Positions 31,540 through 41,182 of a stretch of 64,000 nt of DNA are shown here, piece after piece (positions within the stretch are counted from its first letter, which is position 1; the number at the start of each line of letters is the position of its first letter). This DNA is from Melioribacteraceae bacterium (GTDB lineage Bacteria > Bacteroidota > Ignavibacteria > Ignavibacteriales > Melioribacteraceae): the NCBI GenBank assembly GCA_026417375.1, contig JAOADJ010000036.1:186001-250000 (forward strand), written 5' to 3'. The notes under the pieces are model-generated. The model searched no databases, was not told the origin of the DNA, and was given only the letters and a program-made list of their open reading frames with translations. A program made the position numbers and the translations under genes.

Positions 31540-32571
31540 CTAATGTTTTCTAATACATGTACCTCTTAATACTAAATTTGTATCAAGTACAATTTGTTGC
31601 GGAGCAATCTCGTTATCTTCATCATCAATTTTTTTCATTATTAAATCAATTGCATGTTTACTTATCAAATCAGTGGGTTGATCAATACAACTAAGTGGTG
31701 GTGAAAGGAAATTTTGAACTTTGGCATTACCAAAACAAATAACGTCAATATCTTTTGGAATCTCTAATCCAACTTCTTTTGCTGCCATATAAATACCTAA
31801 TGCTACAGGATATGTTACAGCTAATATAAGTTCAGGTAAATTATTATTTTTGTATAATTTCATAAAGAATTCGTAACCTGAATTTTCACCATAACCGCCT
31901 TCAAAAATCCAATCAGGATTTATTTCAATACCAAAATTTTTCATCGCATCTTTAAATCCATTCATTCTGTCTCGACCAATATTAATATTTGTTACTCCAC
32001 CAAAATGAGCAATTTTTCTATATCCTAAATTATAAGCATGTTCAATTGCCTTATATGCTCCGTTGTAGTCATCAACTTTAACAATATTATAATTCTGAGC
32101 AGCTTCGGGGACACGATCTATAAAAACAATTGGAACTCCTCTTCTTTCAATTATTTCAAAAACTGACAAGTCTTTTGTTTCTTGTGTTACTGAAATAATA
32201 ATTCCATCTACCTTCATTGACAATAAAGTCAGTAAATGTTTTTTTTCTCTTTCAGCATTTTCTTGCGATACTGTCAAAATAGTTTCATAGTTTTGTTGAA
32301 ATGCTAAATCGTAAATTGATTCTATTATTGCTCCAAAAAAATGATGTGCAATTTTGGGAACAACTAAACCAAGCGTATTGGATTTTCTGGCTGAAAGATT
32401 TCTTGCCATTATATTTGGCATATAACCCATTTCTTCAGCAACTTTCTTAATTAATCTAGTTGTTTTAACTGAAATATCAGGATGGTTTCTCAAAGCTTTT
32501 GAAATTGTAACTACAGATAAATTTAATTTGTTTGCTATATCCTGTAAAGTTACAGCTTTTTCATTATCCAT
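31540..32571 (-). CDS. LacI/GalR-family transcriptional regulator
   Basis: 343 aa; VTLQDIANKLNLSVVTISKALRNHPDISVKTTRLIKKVAEEMGYMPN HTH plus periplasmic-binding fold. Confidence 0.95.
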   Translation of the reverse strand: MDNEKAVTLQDIANKLNLSVVTISKALRNHPDISVKTTRLIKKVAEEMGYMPNIMARNLSARKSNTLGLVVPKIAHHFFGAIIESIYDLAFQQNYETILTVSQENAEREKKHLLTLLSMKVDGIIISVTQETKDLSVFEIIERRGVPIVFIDRVPEAAQNYNIVKVDDYNGAYKAIEHAYNLGYRKIAHFGGVTNINIGRDRMNGFKDAMKNFGIEINPDWIFEGGYGENSGYEFFMKLYKNNNLPELILAVTYPVALGIYMAAKEVGLEIPKDIDVICFGNAKVQNFLSPPLSCIDQPTDLISKHAIDLIMKKIDDEDNEIAPQQIVLDTNLVLRGTCIRKH

Positions 32572-32620
32572 TTTTCACCATTTGACTTTATTGTTTACTT
32601 TATTGATATATAAATTAAAC

Positions 32621-32657
32621 AAAAAAATAGGGAATTAAAATAATTCCCTATTTTTTT
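32621..32657 (-). terminator. Intrinsic terminator downstream of the wbpA-like gene
   Basis: AAAAAAATAGGGAATTA-AAA-TAATTCCCTATTTTTTT, long A/T-flanked stem. Confidence 0.9.
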
Positions 32658-32665
32658 ATATAAAA

Positions 32666-33982
32666 TTATGCTTTTACTACATTTATAAATCCTCTTTTGG
32701 CAAAAGCATTTCTGGTATCAACTATAAGTTGAGCATTTTTGTAAATCATTTCATAATCAAAATTATCGTGATCTGTTGATAATAATACTGCATCATAACT
32801 TTTTATAGTTTCCGGGGTAAGGTCAACGGATTTCATTTCAAAATTATACTTTCTTGTTGCCGGTAAAACTTTCACATAATTATCACTATATTCAACATCA
32901 GCTAATCGACTTTGTAGAATTTCAATCAACTTTAATGATGGTGATTCACGCATATCATCAATATTTTTTTTATATGAAGCTCCAAGAATTAATATTTTAC
33001 TTCCTTTTAATGTTTTACCATTTTTATCTAATGCTTCGGATAATTTTTGTACAACATAATATGGTTGATAAGTATTAATTTCTCCTGCTAATTCAATAAA
33101 CTTAGTATTTACATCATATTCTCTTGCTTTCCAGGTCAAATAAAATGGATCGATAGGAATACAATGCCCACCTAAACCTGGTCCAGGATAAAAAGCTTGA
33201 AATCCGAATGGTTTTGTTTTTGCAGCTTCAATAACTTCCCAAATATCAATTTCCATTTTATCAAATACCATTTTTAATTCATTAACTAAAGCAATATTAA
33301 TTGAACGATAAATGTTTTCTAAGAGTTTTGTTGCTTCAGCTGCTCTTGGTGACGATACTGGTACTGTTTTTATAATGACCTGATCATATAATTTTTGTGC
33401 TATTTCCAAACATGATGGCGTTACTCCACCAACTACTTTTGGAATTGTTGATGTCGAAAAATCAGGATTGTTCGGATCTTCTCTTTCCGGACTGAATGCT
33501 AAAAAGAAATCTTCTCCAACTTTTAATCCTTTTGCTTCAAATAAAGGTTGTAATATTTCTTCTGTAGTTCCCGGATAAGTTGATGATTCCAATGAAATAA
33601 ATTGTCCCGCTCTAATATATTCTGCAACTTGTTCTCCAGATTTTTCAATAAATGTTAAATCAGGTTCTCGATGATGATCAAGTGGTGTTGGAACACAAAT
33701 AATTATTGCATCACATATGCTTAATTTAGAAAAATCTGTTGTTGCAATAAAATTTTTAGTTTGAACAGCTTGAAAAATTTTTTCTTCAGAAATATGCTTA
33801 ATATAACTTTTACAATTCATTAAAATGGGAATTTTCTTTTCATCAATATCAAATCCAATTGTGTTAAATCCTTTTAGTACAAATTCTAAAGCTAAAGGTA
33901 ATCCTACATAACCAAGACCAATAATTCCAACAGTTGCAGATTTGTCTTCAATTTTTTTGAGAAGATTTTCTTTGTAATTCAT
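32666..33982 (-). CDS. wbpA: Nucleotide-sugar dehydrogenase (UDP-GlcNAc 6-dehydrogenase, WbpA/WecC family)
   Basis: 438 aa; VGIIGLGYVGLPLALEF, PTPLDHHREPDLTFI, SSTYPGTTEE, FYPGPGLGGHCIPIDPFYL. Confidence 0.9.
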   Translation of the reverse strand: MNYKENLLKKIEDKSATVGIIGLGYVGLPLALEFVLKGFNTIGFDIDEKKIPILMNCKSYIKHISEEKIFQAVQTKNFIATTDFSKLSICDAIIICVPTPLDHHREPDLTFIEKSGEQVAEYIRAGQFISLESSTYPGTTEEILQPLFEAKGLKVGEDFFLAFSPEREDPNNPDFSTSTIPKVVGGVTPSCLEIAQKLYDQVIIKTVPVSSPRAAEATKLLENIYRSINIALVNELKMVFDKMEIDIWEVIEAAKTKPFGFQAFYPGPGLGGHCIPIDPFYLTWKAREYDVNTKFIELAGEINTYQPYYVVQKLSEALDKNGKTLKGSKILILGASYKKNIDDMRESPSLKLIEILQSRLADVEYSDNYVKVLPATRKYNFEMKSVDLTPETIKSYDAVLLSTDHDNFDYEMIYKNAQLIVDTRNAFAKRGFINVVKA

Positions 33983-33991
33983 TATGCCCTC

Positions 33992-35173
33992 TTAATTTTG
34001 TTGAATAAATTTTTCAATGCAATTTACAACATAATTTATTTGTTCAAAAGTTAATTCGGGATAAATTGGTAAAGCCAAAGAATTTTCAGCAGCAAAATTC
34101 GAATGTGGAAAATTTTCATCCTTTTCATTTAAGAAAGTAAAACACTCTTGTCTGTGAAAAGGAACCGGATAATAAACTTCGCAACCAATTTCCTTTTCTT
34201 TTAAGAAATTCCATAGTTGATCTCTTTTTTCAACTCTAATAACATATTGGTTATAAATGTGATAATTTTTTACATTTAATTCAAAATCTTTGTAAACAGG
34301 TTTTGGAATTAAAACTTTATTCTTTTCATTGAAATTAATAATTCCTTCTCTTTCAGATAATCCTTTGTTTATAAAAAGTTGAGAATAAAGTTTTGCATTT
34401 TCTCTTCTTTTTGCAGACCAACCATCAAGATGAGGAAGTTTTACTCTTAATACAGCAGCTTGTAAAGTATCTATTCTAAAATTTCCACCAATATACTTAT
34501 GATAATATTTTGGTTCCATTCCGTGCATTCTTAACATTTTTAATTTCTTATAAAAATTTTCATCATTTGTTGTTACAATTCCGGCATCACCAAAACCACC
34601 AAGATTTTTACTTGGGAAGAATGAAAAACAACCAATATCACCAATTGAACCGACAAATCTACCATCTTTATATTGAACTCCTATTGCCTGTGCTGCATCT
34701 TCAATTACAAACAAATTATATTTTTTTGCAATCGAAATAATTTCATCCATTTCAGCACTTTGACCAAAAAGATGAACCGGAATAACTGCTTTTGTTTTTT
34801 TAGTAATTTTTCTTTCAAAATCTTTTGGGTCAATATTAAAAGTAATTGGATCAATATCAGTAAAAACTGGTTTTGCATTTAAACGTGCAACAACACCAGC
34901 AGTTGCAAAAAAAGAATATGTCGGCACAATTATTTCATCATCTGGTTTTATATCCAAAGCCATTAACGCTATTAACAATGCATCTGTACCTGAACTGACA
35001 CCAACTGAAAATTTTACATTTAGGTAATTTGAAATTTCTTCTTCCAACTTTGCAACATCTGGTCCGTTAATAAAATATTGTGAATCAACTACTCTTTGAA
35101 TTGCTTCATCAATTTCATTTTTTAATAATTGATATTGTGGCTTTAAATCTAACAAAGGAACTTTCATTTGCAC
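33992..35173 (-). CDS. wbpE: DegT/DnrJ/EryC1/StrS sugar aminotransferase (WbpE/PorR-like)
   Basis: 393 aa; VPLLDLKPQYQLLKNEID, FSVGVSSGTDALLIALMAL, VIEDAAQAIGVQYKDGRFVGSIGDIGCFSFFPSKNLGGFGDAG. Confidence 0.9.
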   Translation of the reverse strand: MQMKVPLLDLKPQYQLLKNEIDEAIQRVVDSQYFINGPDVAKLEEEISNYLNVKFSVGVSSGTDALLIALMALDIKPDDEIIVPTYSFFATAGVVARLNAKPVFTDIDPITFNIDPKDFERKITKKTKAVIPVHLFGQSAEMDEIISIAKKYNLFVIEDAAQAIGVQYKDGRFVGSIGDIGCFSFFPSKNLGGFGDAGIVTTNDENFYKKLKMLRMHGMEPKYYHKYIGGNFRIDTLQAAVLRVKLPHLDGWSAKRRENAKLYSQLFINKGLSEREGIINFNEKNKVLIPKPVYKDFELNVKNYHIYNQYVIRVEKRDQLWNFLKEKEIGCEVYYPVPFHRQECFTFLNEKDENFPHSNFAAENSLALPIYPELTFEQINYVVNCIEKFIQQN

Positions 35174-35227
35174 CTCTTAATTGAAAAATATTTATGCAAA
35201 TTTATTGAAAAATTTTTTAATCATAAT

Positions 35228-35263
35228 AAAAAAGCTATTCCATTTTTTTGGGAATAGCTTTTT
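35228..35263 (-). terminator. Intrinsic terminator downstream of the large T9SS-type protein
   Basis: AAAAAAGCTATTCC - loop - GGAATAGCTTTTT. Confidence 0.88.
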
Positions 35264-35291
35264 ATAATTTGTGAAATCAATTATTAAAATA

Positions 35292-38200
35292 TTATTTCAT
35301 AAAAATCATCTTCCTTGTTTGAATGTATGAACCAGCTTTCAGTACATAAAAATAAACTCCACTTGATAAATATTTAGCATCAAATTTAATATTATAAACT
35401 CCCGGTCTTTGAAATTCATTAACCAATTTATAAACTTCTTTTCCAAGTATATCATATACTTTTAAGATTACATCACAAGAAATCGGAATTTGATATTTAA
35501 TTGTTGTTTCAGGATTAAATGGATTCGGGAAGTTTTGTTCCAATGAAAATTCAGTTGGAATTATTTTATCTTCTTTTTCAATATCAACTACTACATCATG
35601 AATCTTTGTAGGTGATTTTTGAGTATTTCCTACATTATCAGTAGCTAAAAGATAAATTTTATATGTATTATTATTTTGTACAGGAATTTTAATTGGAGAT
35701 TTATCACCAACAGCAGCAACAGAAAATGGACCATCAGCATTTGCTAAATATACAATAACGTTTTTTATTCCTGCTCCATTTCCATCATCTGCATTCCAAT
35801 AAACAGATAATTCATTACTTGATGATTTTACTATACTTGAAATATTTGATGTCGGTGAATCAAAATCTAAAGTGTTAATAGTTGTATTTGTAGATAAAGG
35901 TTTATTGATATCAAATGTTATGGTAGCTCTGTTTTTAATCACAGTTTTTGTCGGCAAATTTGATTTTAAATTAACTGTAAATTTTACCCAACCTTCTCCT
36001 TCTGGAGGTTTTGCGTTTGGTGGTAATTCAATTCCAACAAAATCCCATTTAAGAATATTACTATTTCTTGTTATTGTTGGTTTAGCTTGTGGGTGACTTG
36101 TTTCTAAAAATTTAACAGAGTTAATATCAAAAACATTTGTATCTAAAGTGTCTAAAATTACTATCTGATATGCAGGCGCAGTTGCTTCTTTTTTATTTTC
36201 AAAAAATATTGTGTAATTCATCGGTGATGTTGAAGCCATATATCCATTCTGACCAAAACCTGCTGGTCCCTCTTTAGCATTTGGATCCCATGATGTTACT
36301 TTTACTAATTCTTTTTCTTGTTTATCAAAATTTCCATTAACATAATCTTTCATTCCACGAACTGTGTTGCCTAAACAATCAAAAACATCTTTAGCTAAGT
36401 TAATTGGCCAAATTGCATAACCCGTAGTTTTTTTAATAACCTCTTCGGCTCCCTTTTTTGCAATTCCTTTTAGTCCATTTTCAACTGTTACAGCTTCCTT
36501 TAAACTATTTTTAATAACTTTTACAGAAGCATCAGTTAATGATTCATCGTGTCTTACAGGTCTCCACATTTCATAACAACCAGCAACAATTGTGTTTGAA
36601 ACATATTCTTCAACAATTGCTCCAACTGTCCATAATGCAATCGCAGTTAAAGTAATTGCTTCAGTTGATTTAAATGTAGTTCCAAGAGCGGATTTTACTA
36701 TAATGTCAAAACTTCTTACTTCTTTAGCAGCAAGTGGTTGTACTAATAAAATCACTTCATCTTTTTTATTGTCATAAACCAGAGAATCTATTGGTATCGT
36801 TTTAATTGAATCTGTTCCTATTTTTTTTGAATAAATAGCATCAAAATAAACACCTTGATTTGCATTTAATTTGATAAAAAATTTATCTGTTGGGAAATTA
36901 TTATTATTCCAATAAGAAATTGTGTATCGATTTGGTGGACCAACACGAACTTCTTTCCTTCCTGAAATTGAAACTGATATTGAAGGAACATTTGTAACAT
37001 TACCGGAGCTCAATATTATATCCCCAACCAAAGTAATTGGATTATTTGCTGTTCCGATTGTAATTTTTTTGTTAGTCAAATCTCTTTGTGTATTAATTGG
37101 GTTAGATATTTTTTTCCAACTAATACCATTGTCACTTGTAATATATGCTTCTAAAAAATTTGGATCTTGTCCGTTTAATACATTATCATCATAATATAAT
37201 TCAATTGTATAGCTATTTAATTTTTTATTTCCACTTAATTGCCAATATCTTGAAATTGATGAAGTCATTTTTGGGTGAATGAAATTACTAACAGTAACTA
37301 TCAGAGAATCTGATGTTGCTCTATCAATTACTTTAGGTTTTGCTTTCATAAAACTGTGATAATCAATTTCCCCATTAGAAAATATTCTGTACCTGTTTGT
37401 AATTTTTCCGTTGTTATTAACTGTTCCATTATTTTCTATCATTTTATAAACAATCAACTCTGCATTAGTATTTATATTAAGTGTTACATTGGTATTAATT
37501 AAAAATCTATTTCTGGTTTTAAGAAATTGGTCAATTGTGACATTAGCAAAACTTCCTCCTGATTTTTCTAAACTAATATTAGAATTTATTTCTCCAAAAA
37601 GTTTTAGATTATTGTTATTACTTTTAACAATAAGCCAGTTAATCTCAATTTTACCAAAGTTATAAACATTACCGAATGCTTGTATTTCAAGTCCGCCAAA
37701 CCGATTTTTAATTATTCCATTATTATAAATGTCACCATAAACATAAATTTTTCTTCCGGCGCAACATTCTTCCTGAACACATTTATCTTTTGCAATTCTT
37801 AAATTTTTATAAATAATATTTTCTCCAGTAAATAACATTGTATCTTTTCCTGTTAAAACAAATTCACCATCAAGGTTAGAACCAAATCTTCCTTTAACAT
37901 CAATTTCACCATTTGAAAATATTTTACCACCATTAAAAATTGAAGTTGAATTAACAAAATCCCTTTTTGATAATTTTGTTAGTTTATAAGAAAACATATT
38001 TAATTCATCATCAAATAGATTAAATGTTGTTGTAGAATCAATAACTAAATTTGAAGCTGCATTTATTTTACCATTAGGAACCTTTTCAATCCAAACACAA
38101 GAGTACTTTTGACTACCACTCATTGTTTGATTGTTATCTCCAATAAATCTAATTGCAGAACTAAATTCACCATTATTTATTACATTCCCTTTAATTTGAA

Positions 38201-39554
38201 CTATTAGACCTGCCCAACGATTTTTTATAATTCCATTGTTAGTTAGGTTTCCATTTATTGTTATTGTTCTACCAGCCGAAGGTTCATCTGAAATTATTTT
38301 ACCACTACCAATTGTTAAGTTTTGATTCACAATATTATCACCTGTAAAAAGTAATGGAGTTGTACCTACTAATGTTGGATTCCCATCTAAATGTGAACCA
38401 AATCTTCCACCAATTTCTAAAATACCATTTGATAAAACTGTACCACCTCGGATAATATTTCCGGAATTATCAATATCCTTTTTGGAAATTTTAGTTAACT
38501 TGAAATTTCCCATATTTAAAACATCATTATCTAAATAAAATGTTGTAGTGGAATCAATTGTTATATCAGAAGCAGCATTAATTTTTCCATTGGGATTTTT
38601 TTCAATCCAACCACAAGAATATTTTTGACTACCACTCATTGTTTGATTATCATTACCTATAAATCTCAGGTTTCCTGAATACTCACCATTATTAATTATA
38701 TTGCCTTTTACTTCAATGGTTAACCCTGCCCAACGATTTTTAATAATTCCATTATTTATAAGATTTCCATTTATAGTTATTGTTCTTCCAGCTGAAGGTT
38801 CATCTGAAATTATTTTGCCACTAGCAATAGTTAAATTTTGATTTATAATATTTCCACCTGTAAATAATAATGGAGTTGCTCCTACTAATGTTGGATTACC
38901 ATCTAAATTTGAACCAAATCTTCCACTAATATCTAATTCACCATTTGAAAAAACTGTTCCATAAATTATAATATCAGTTGCATTATCAATATTTTTTCTT
39001 GAATGTTTTGTCAATTTGAAACTACCCATATTTAAAATATCACCATTCAAATCAACAGTTGTTACAGAATCAATTTCAATATTACTTGCAGCTTGAATTG
39101 TACCGTTTGGTGATTTCGAAATATTGTAACAACTTATTTTCTTTGAACTGGTAATCTGTTGAGCACCAGAACCGCCAAATACAATTGCTCTATTAATCAA
39201 ATTACCATAATTAAATAAATTACCTCTTATATCTAAAGTTACTCCAGCATTTCCATTCCCTATTCTTATAGTACCATTATTTGTCAGGTTTCCATAAATA
39301 GTTAATGTTCTACCTGCTGAAGGTTCATCTTCAATAATTCCATTAGTATTAACTGTCAGGTTATTACATGACTGATTAGAAATTACAACAGGACCATTTA
39401 TTACAACATCATTATTTTGTCCTGGTACTACTCCACCTATCCATGTAGAAGCACTATTCCAATGACCACCATTAGTTGTTGAAGTTATTGTTTGTGAAAA
39501 GATAATTAATGGAGATAAAATGATTAGATTTAATATATACTTTAAAGTTTTCAT
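35292..39554 (-). CDS. Large secreted repeat protein with T9SS type A C-terminal sorting domain
   Basis: ATG at 39554 preceded by GGAGG (ORF track starts at 39599); signal peptide MKTLKYILNLIILSPLIIFSQ; C-terminus EFSLEQNFPNPFNPETTIKYQIP...YDILGKEVYKL...LSSGVYFYVLKAGSYIQTRKMIFMK. Confidence 0.9.
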   Translation of the reverse strand: MKTLKYILNLIILSPLIIFSQTITSTTNGGHWNSASTWIGGVVPGQNNDVVINGPVVISNQSCNNLTVNTNGIIEDEPSAGRTLTIYGNLTNNGTIRIGNGNAGVTLDIRGNLFNYGNLINRAIVFGGSGAQQITSSKKISCYNISKSPNGTIQAASNIEIDSVTTVDLNGDILNMGSFKLTKHSRKNIDNATDIIIYGTVFSNGELDISGRFGSNLDGNPTLVGATPLLFTGGNIINQNLTIASGKIISDEPSAGRTITINGNLINNGIIKNRWAGLTIEVKGNIINNGEYSGNLRFIGNDNQTMSGSQKYSCGWIEKNPNGKINAASDITIDSTTTFYLDNDVLNMGNFKLTKISKKDIDNSGNIIRGGTVLSNGILEIGGRFGSHLDGNPTLVGTTPLLFTGDNIVNQNLTIGSGKIISDEPSAGRTITINGNLTNNGIIKNRWAGLIVQIKGNVINNGEFSSAIRFIGDNNQTMSGSQKYSCVWIEKVPNGKINAASNLVIDSTTTFNLFDDELNMFSYKLTKLSKRDFVNSTSIFNGGKIFSNGEIDVKGRFGSNLDGEFVLTGKDTMLFTGENIIYKNLRIAKDKCVQEECCAGRKIYVYGDIYNNGIIKNRFGGLEIQAFGNVYNFGKIEINWLIVKSNNNNLKLFGEINSNISLEKSGGSFANVTIDQFLKTRNRFLINTNVTLNINTNAELIVYKMIENNGTVNNNGKITNRYRIFSNGEIDYHSFMKAKPKVIDRATSDSLIVTVSNFIHPKMTSSISRYWQLSGNKKLNSYTIELYYDDNVLNGQDPNFLEAYITSDNGISWKKISNPINTQRDLTNKKITIGTANNPITLVGDIILSSGNVTNVPSISVSISGRKEVRVGPPNRYTISYWNNNNFPTDKFFIKLNANQGVYFDAIYSKKIGTDSIKTIPIDSLVYDNKKDEVILLVQPLAAKEVRSFDIIVKSALGTTFKSTEAITLTAIALWTVGAIVEEYVSNTIVAGCYEMWRPVRHDESLTDASVKVIKNSLKEAVTVENGLKGIAKKGAEEVIKKTTGYAIWPINLAKDVFDCLGNTVRGMKDYVNGNFDKQEKELVKVTSWDPNAKEGPAGFGQNGYMASTSPMNYTIFFENKKEATAPAYQIVILDTLDTNVFDINSVKFLETSHPQAKPTITRNSNILKWDFVGIELPPNAKPPEGEGWVKFTVNLKSNLPTKTVIKNRATITFDINKPLSTNTTINTLDFDSPTSNISSIVKSSSNELSVYWNADDGNGAGIKNVIVYLANADGPFSVAAVGDKSPIKIPVQNNNTYKIYLLATDNVGNTQKSPTKIHDVVVDIEKEDKIIPTEFSLEQNFPNPFNPETTIKYQIPISCDVILKVYDILGKEVYKLVNEFQRPGVYNIKFDAKYLSSGVYFYVLKAGSYIQTRKMIFMK
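37700..39330 (-). repeat. Four tandem ~172-175 aa (516/516/525 bp) repeats inside the T9SS-type protein gene
   Basis: Ala codon of the (S/C)AGR anchor lies at 37758, 38274, 38790 and 39315; near-identical GRFGSxLDGNPTLVG.TPLLFTG..I.NQNLTI..GKIISDEPSAGRTITINGNLxNNGIIKNRWAGL in the central units. Confidence 0.9.
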
Positions 39555-39691
39555 AAATCCTCCAGCTTTTATTAAAGAACATAATTTATATTTTAACAAC
39601 TTCTAATAAACAGCATGAAAGGATATTAAGAATTAACTCGGTTTTAACTTAAGTATATTAAATAATATATCAAATTAATATTTGATAATTA

Positions 39692-40273
39692 TCACAGTTT
39701 TTTAACTGAACCATTTAGTAACATATATTTTTCCCCCGTTTTTTTGCAGATAGCATAGTTTTCGTTATTGAAAATTAATTTTTGACCTGCTTCACTAACC
39801 CAACCAATTATTTTTGCAGGATTACCAACTACTAAAGCATAATCAGGAATATCTTTTGTAACAACAGCCCCAGCTCCTATAAAAGCATACTTGCCAATTG
39901 AAACACCGCAAACAATAGTTGAATTTGCACCAAGAGTTGCACCTTCTTTGACAATTGTTTTAATGTAAAATTTACTACCAGATTGTGGGAATTTAGAACG
40001 TGGATCTTTTATGTTTGTAAATACTACGGAAGGACCACAAAAAACATAATCTTCTAAAATTACACCTTCATAAACAGAAACATTATTTTGTATTTTGACA
40101 TTATTACCAATGATAACATTATTTGCAATATTAACATTTTGTCCTAATACACAATTTTTACCGATCTTTGCCCCAGATTGAATGTGTGAAAAATGCCAAA
40201 TCTTTGTTCCTTCTCCTATTTCAACATTTTCATCAATGTAAGATGACTGATGAACAAAATATTTATTATTCAA
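39692..40273 (-). CDS. wbpD: Left-handed beta-helix N-acyltransferase (WbpD/WlbB-like)
   Basis: 193 aa; [60 protein letters not shown] hexapeptide repeats; FTNIKDPRS. Confidence 0.9.
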   Translation of the reverse strand: MNNKYFVHQSSYIDENVEIGEGTKIWHFSHIQSGAKIGKNCVLGQNVNIANNVIIGNNVKIQNNVSVYEGVILEDYVFCGPSVVFTNIKDPRSKFPQSGSKFYIKTIVKEGATLGANSTIVCGVSIGKYAFIGAGAVVTKDIPDYALVVGNPAKIIGWVSEAGQKLIFNNENYAICKKTGEKYMLLNGSVKKL

Positions 40274-40283
40274 TTTATTTCCA

Positions 40284-41174
40284 TTATTTAGTTTTTAAAA
40301 ATTTAATTCTATTAACTAATTCAATTGATGGTCTAGCATCTTCAATTCCTAAACCGTTTCCATTTATAATTTCTTCATAAACTTTTGTGTGTAAATCCTG
40401 AAATCCTTCTGAAAATTCAATTTCTTCATTATCAATTATTAAACTTCTATAAGTTCTTTTATTTCCAGAAAAATTTTTTTTAAGTAAATCTTTTTCATCA
40501 ATTGACAAAAACCATTTTACAAATGCATTTTCAAATTCAATTTTTCCGGATGCTTTATTAATTTCATTTAAATTATTTTCGATAGAAATAACTTTACCGA
40601 ATAAAAATATCATTAAATCGAAAAGATGTATTCCAATGTTCATTATTAATCCACCAGATTTTGTATCATCACCTTTCCATGAATAAAAATACCAATTTCC
40701 TCTTGGAGTTATATAATTAAGTTCTACATTATATTTTTTGTTAAATGCTAATTGATTTTTGAGTTTCATTATTTGTGGGTGATATCTTAATTGCATTATT
40801 GTAAAAACTTTTTTACCTGTTTTTTCCTGCAACTTTTCAATTGAATCTAAATTATGCGGAAATAAAACTATTGGTTTTTCACAGATAGAATTTATTCCAT
40901 TGTTTAATGCTAAACGTATTTGTGTATCATGTAAATAATTTGGAGAACATATTGATAAAAATTCAATATCATTTCTTTTGGAAAGAAATCTTTCAAATCT
41001 TTCATACTGATAAAAATATTGTGAATTAGGAAAATAACTATCGAGAATTCCAACAGAATCATTAGGATCAAATGATGCAATTAAATTATTGTTAGTTTCT
41101 TTTATTGCTTTTAAATGCCTTGGAGCTATATAACCCCCAACACCAGTTATTGCAAAATTTAAATTTTCTTTCAT
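40284..41174 (-). CDS. wbpB: Gfo/Idh/MocA oxidoreductase (WbpB/WlbA-like UDP-GlcNAcA 3-dehydrogenase)
   Basis: 296 aa; [93 protein letters not shown]. Confidence 0.9.
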   Translation of the reverse strand: MKENLNFAITGVGGYIAPRHLKAIKETNNNLIASFDPNDSVGILDSYFPNSQYFYQYERFERFLSKRNDIEFLSICSPNYLHDTQIRLALNNGINSICEKPIVLFPHNLDSIEKLQEKTGKKVFTIMQLRYHPQIMKLKNQLAFNKKYNVELNYITPRGNWYFYSWKGDDTKSGGLIMNIGIHLFDLMIFLFGKVISIENNLNEINKASGKIEFENAFVKWFLSIDEKDLLKKNFSGNKRTYRSLIIDNEEIEFSEGFQDLHTKVYEEIINGNGLGIEDARPSIELVNRIKFLKTK

Positions 41175-41182
41175 TTTATTAA

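Noticed and set aside
35872-37194. Plus-strand ORFs of 60-90 aa inside the large T9SS-type protein gene
   Set aside because: Antisense to a long convincing CDS, no recognisable family, composition reflects the complementary codons.
37700-39330. Regular repeats considered as CRISPR or transposon repeats
   Set aside because: Repeats are 516-525 bp, in frame and encode homologous protein units; no short direct repeat-spacer pattern.
39668-39687. Inverted repeat TATCAAAT-TAAT-ATTTGATA downstream of the wbpD-like gene
   Set aside because: Very AT-rich, short, no U tract; could be chance or a weak terminator or operator.
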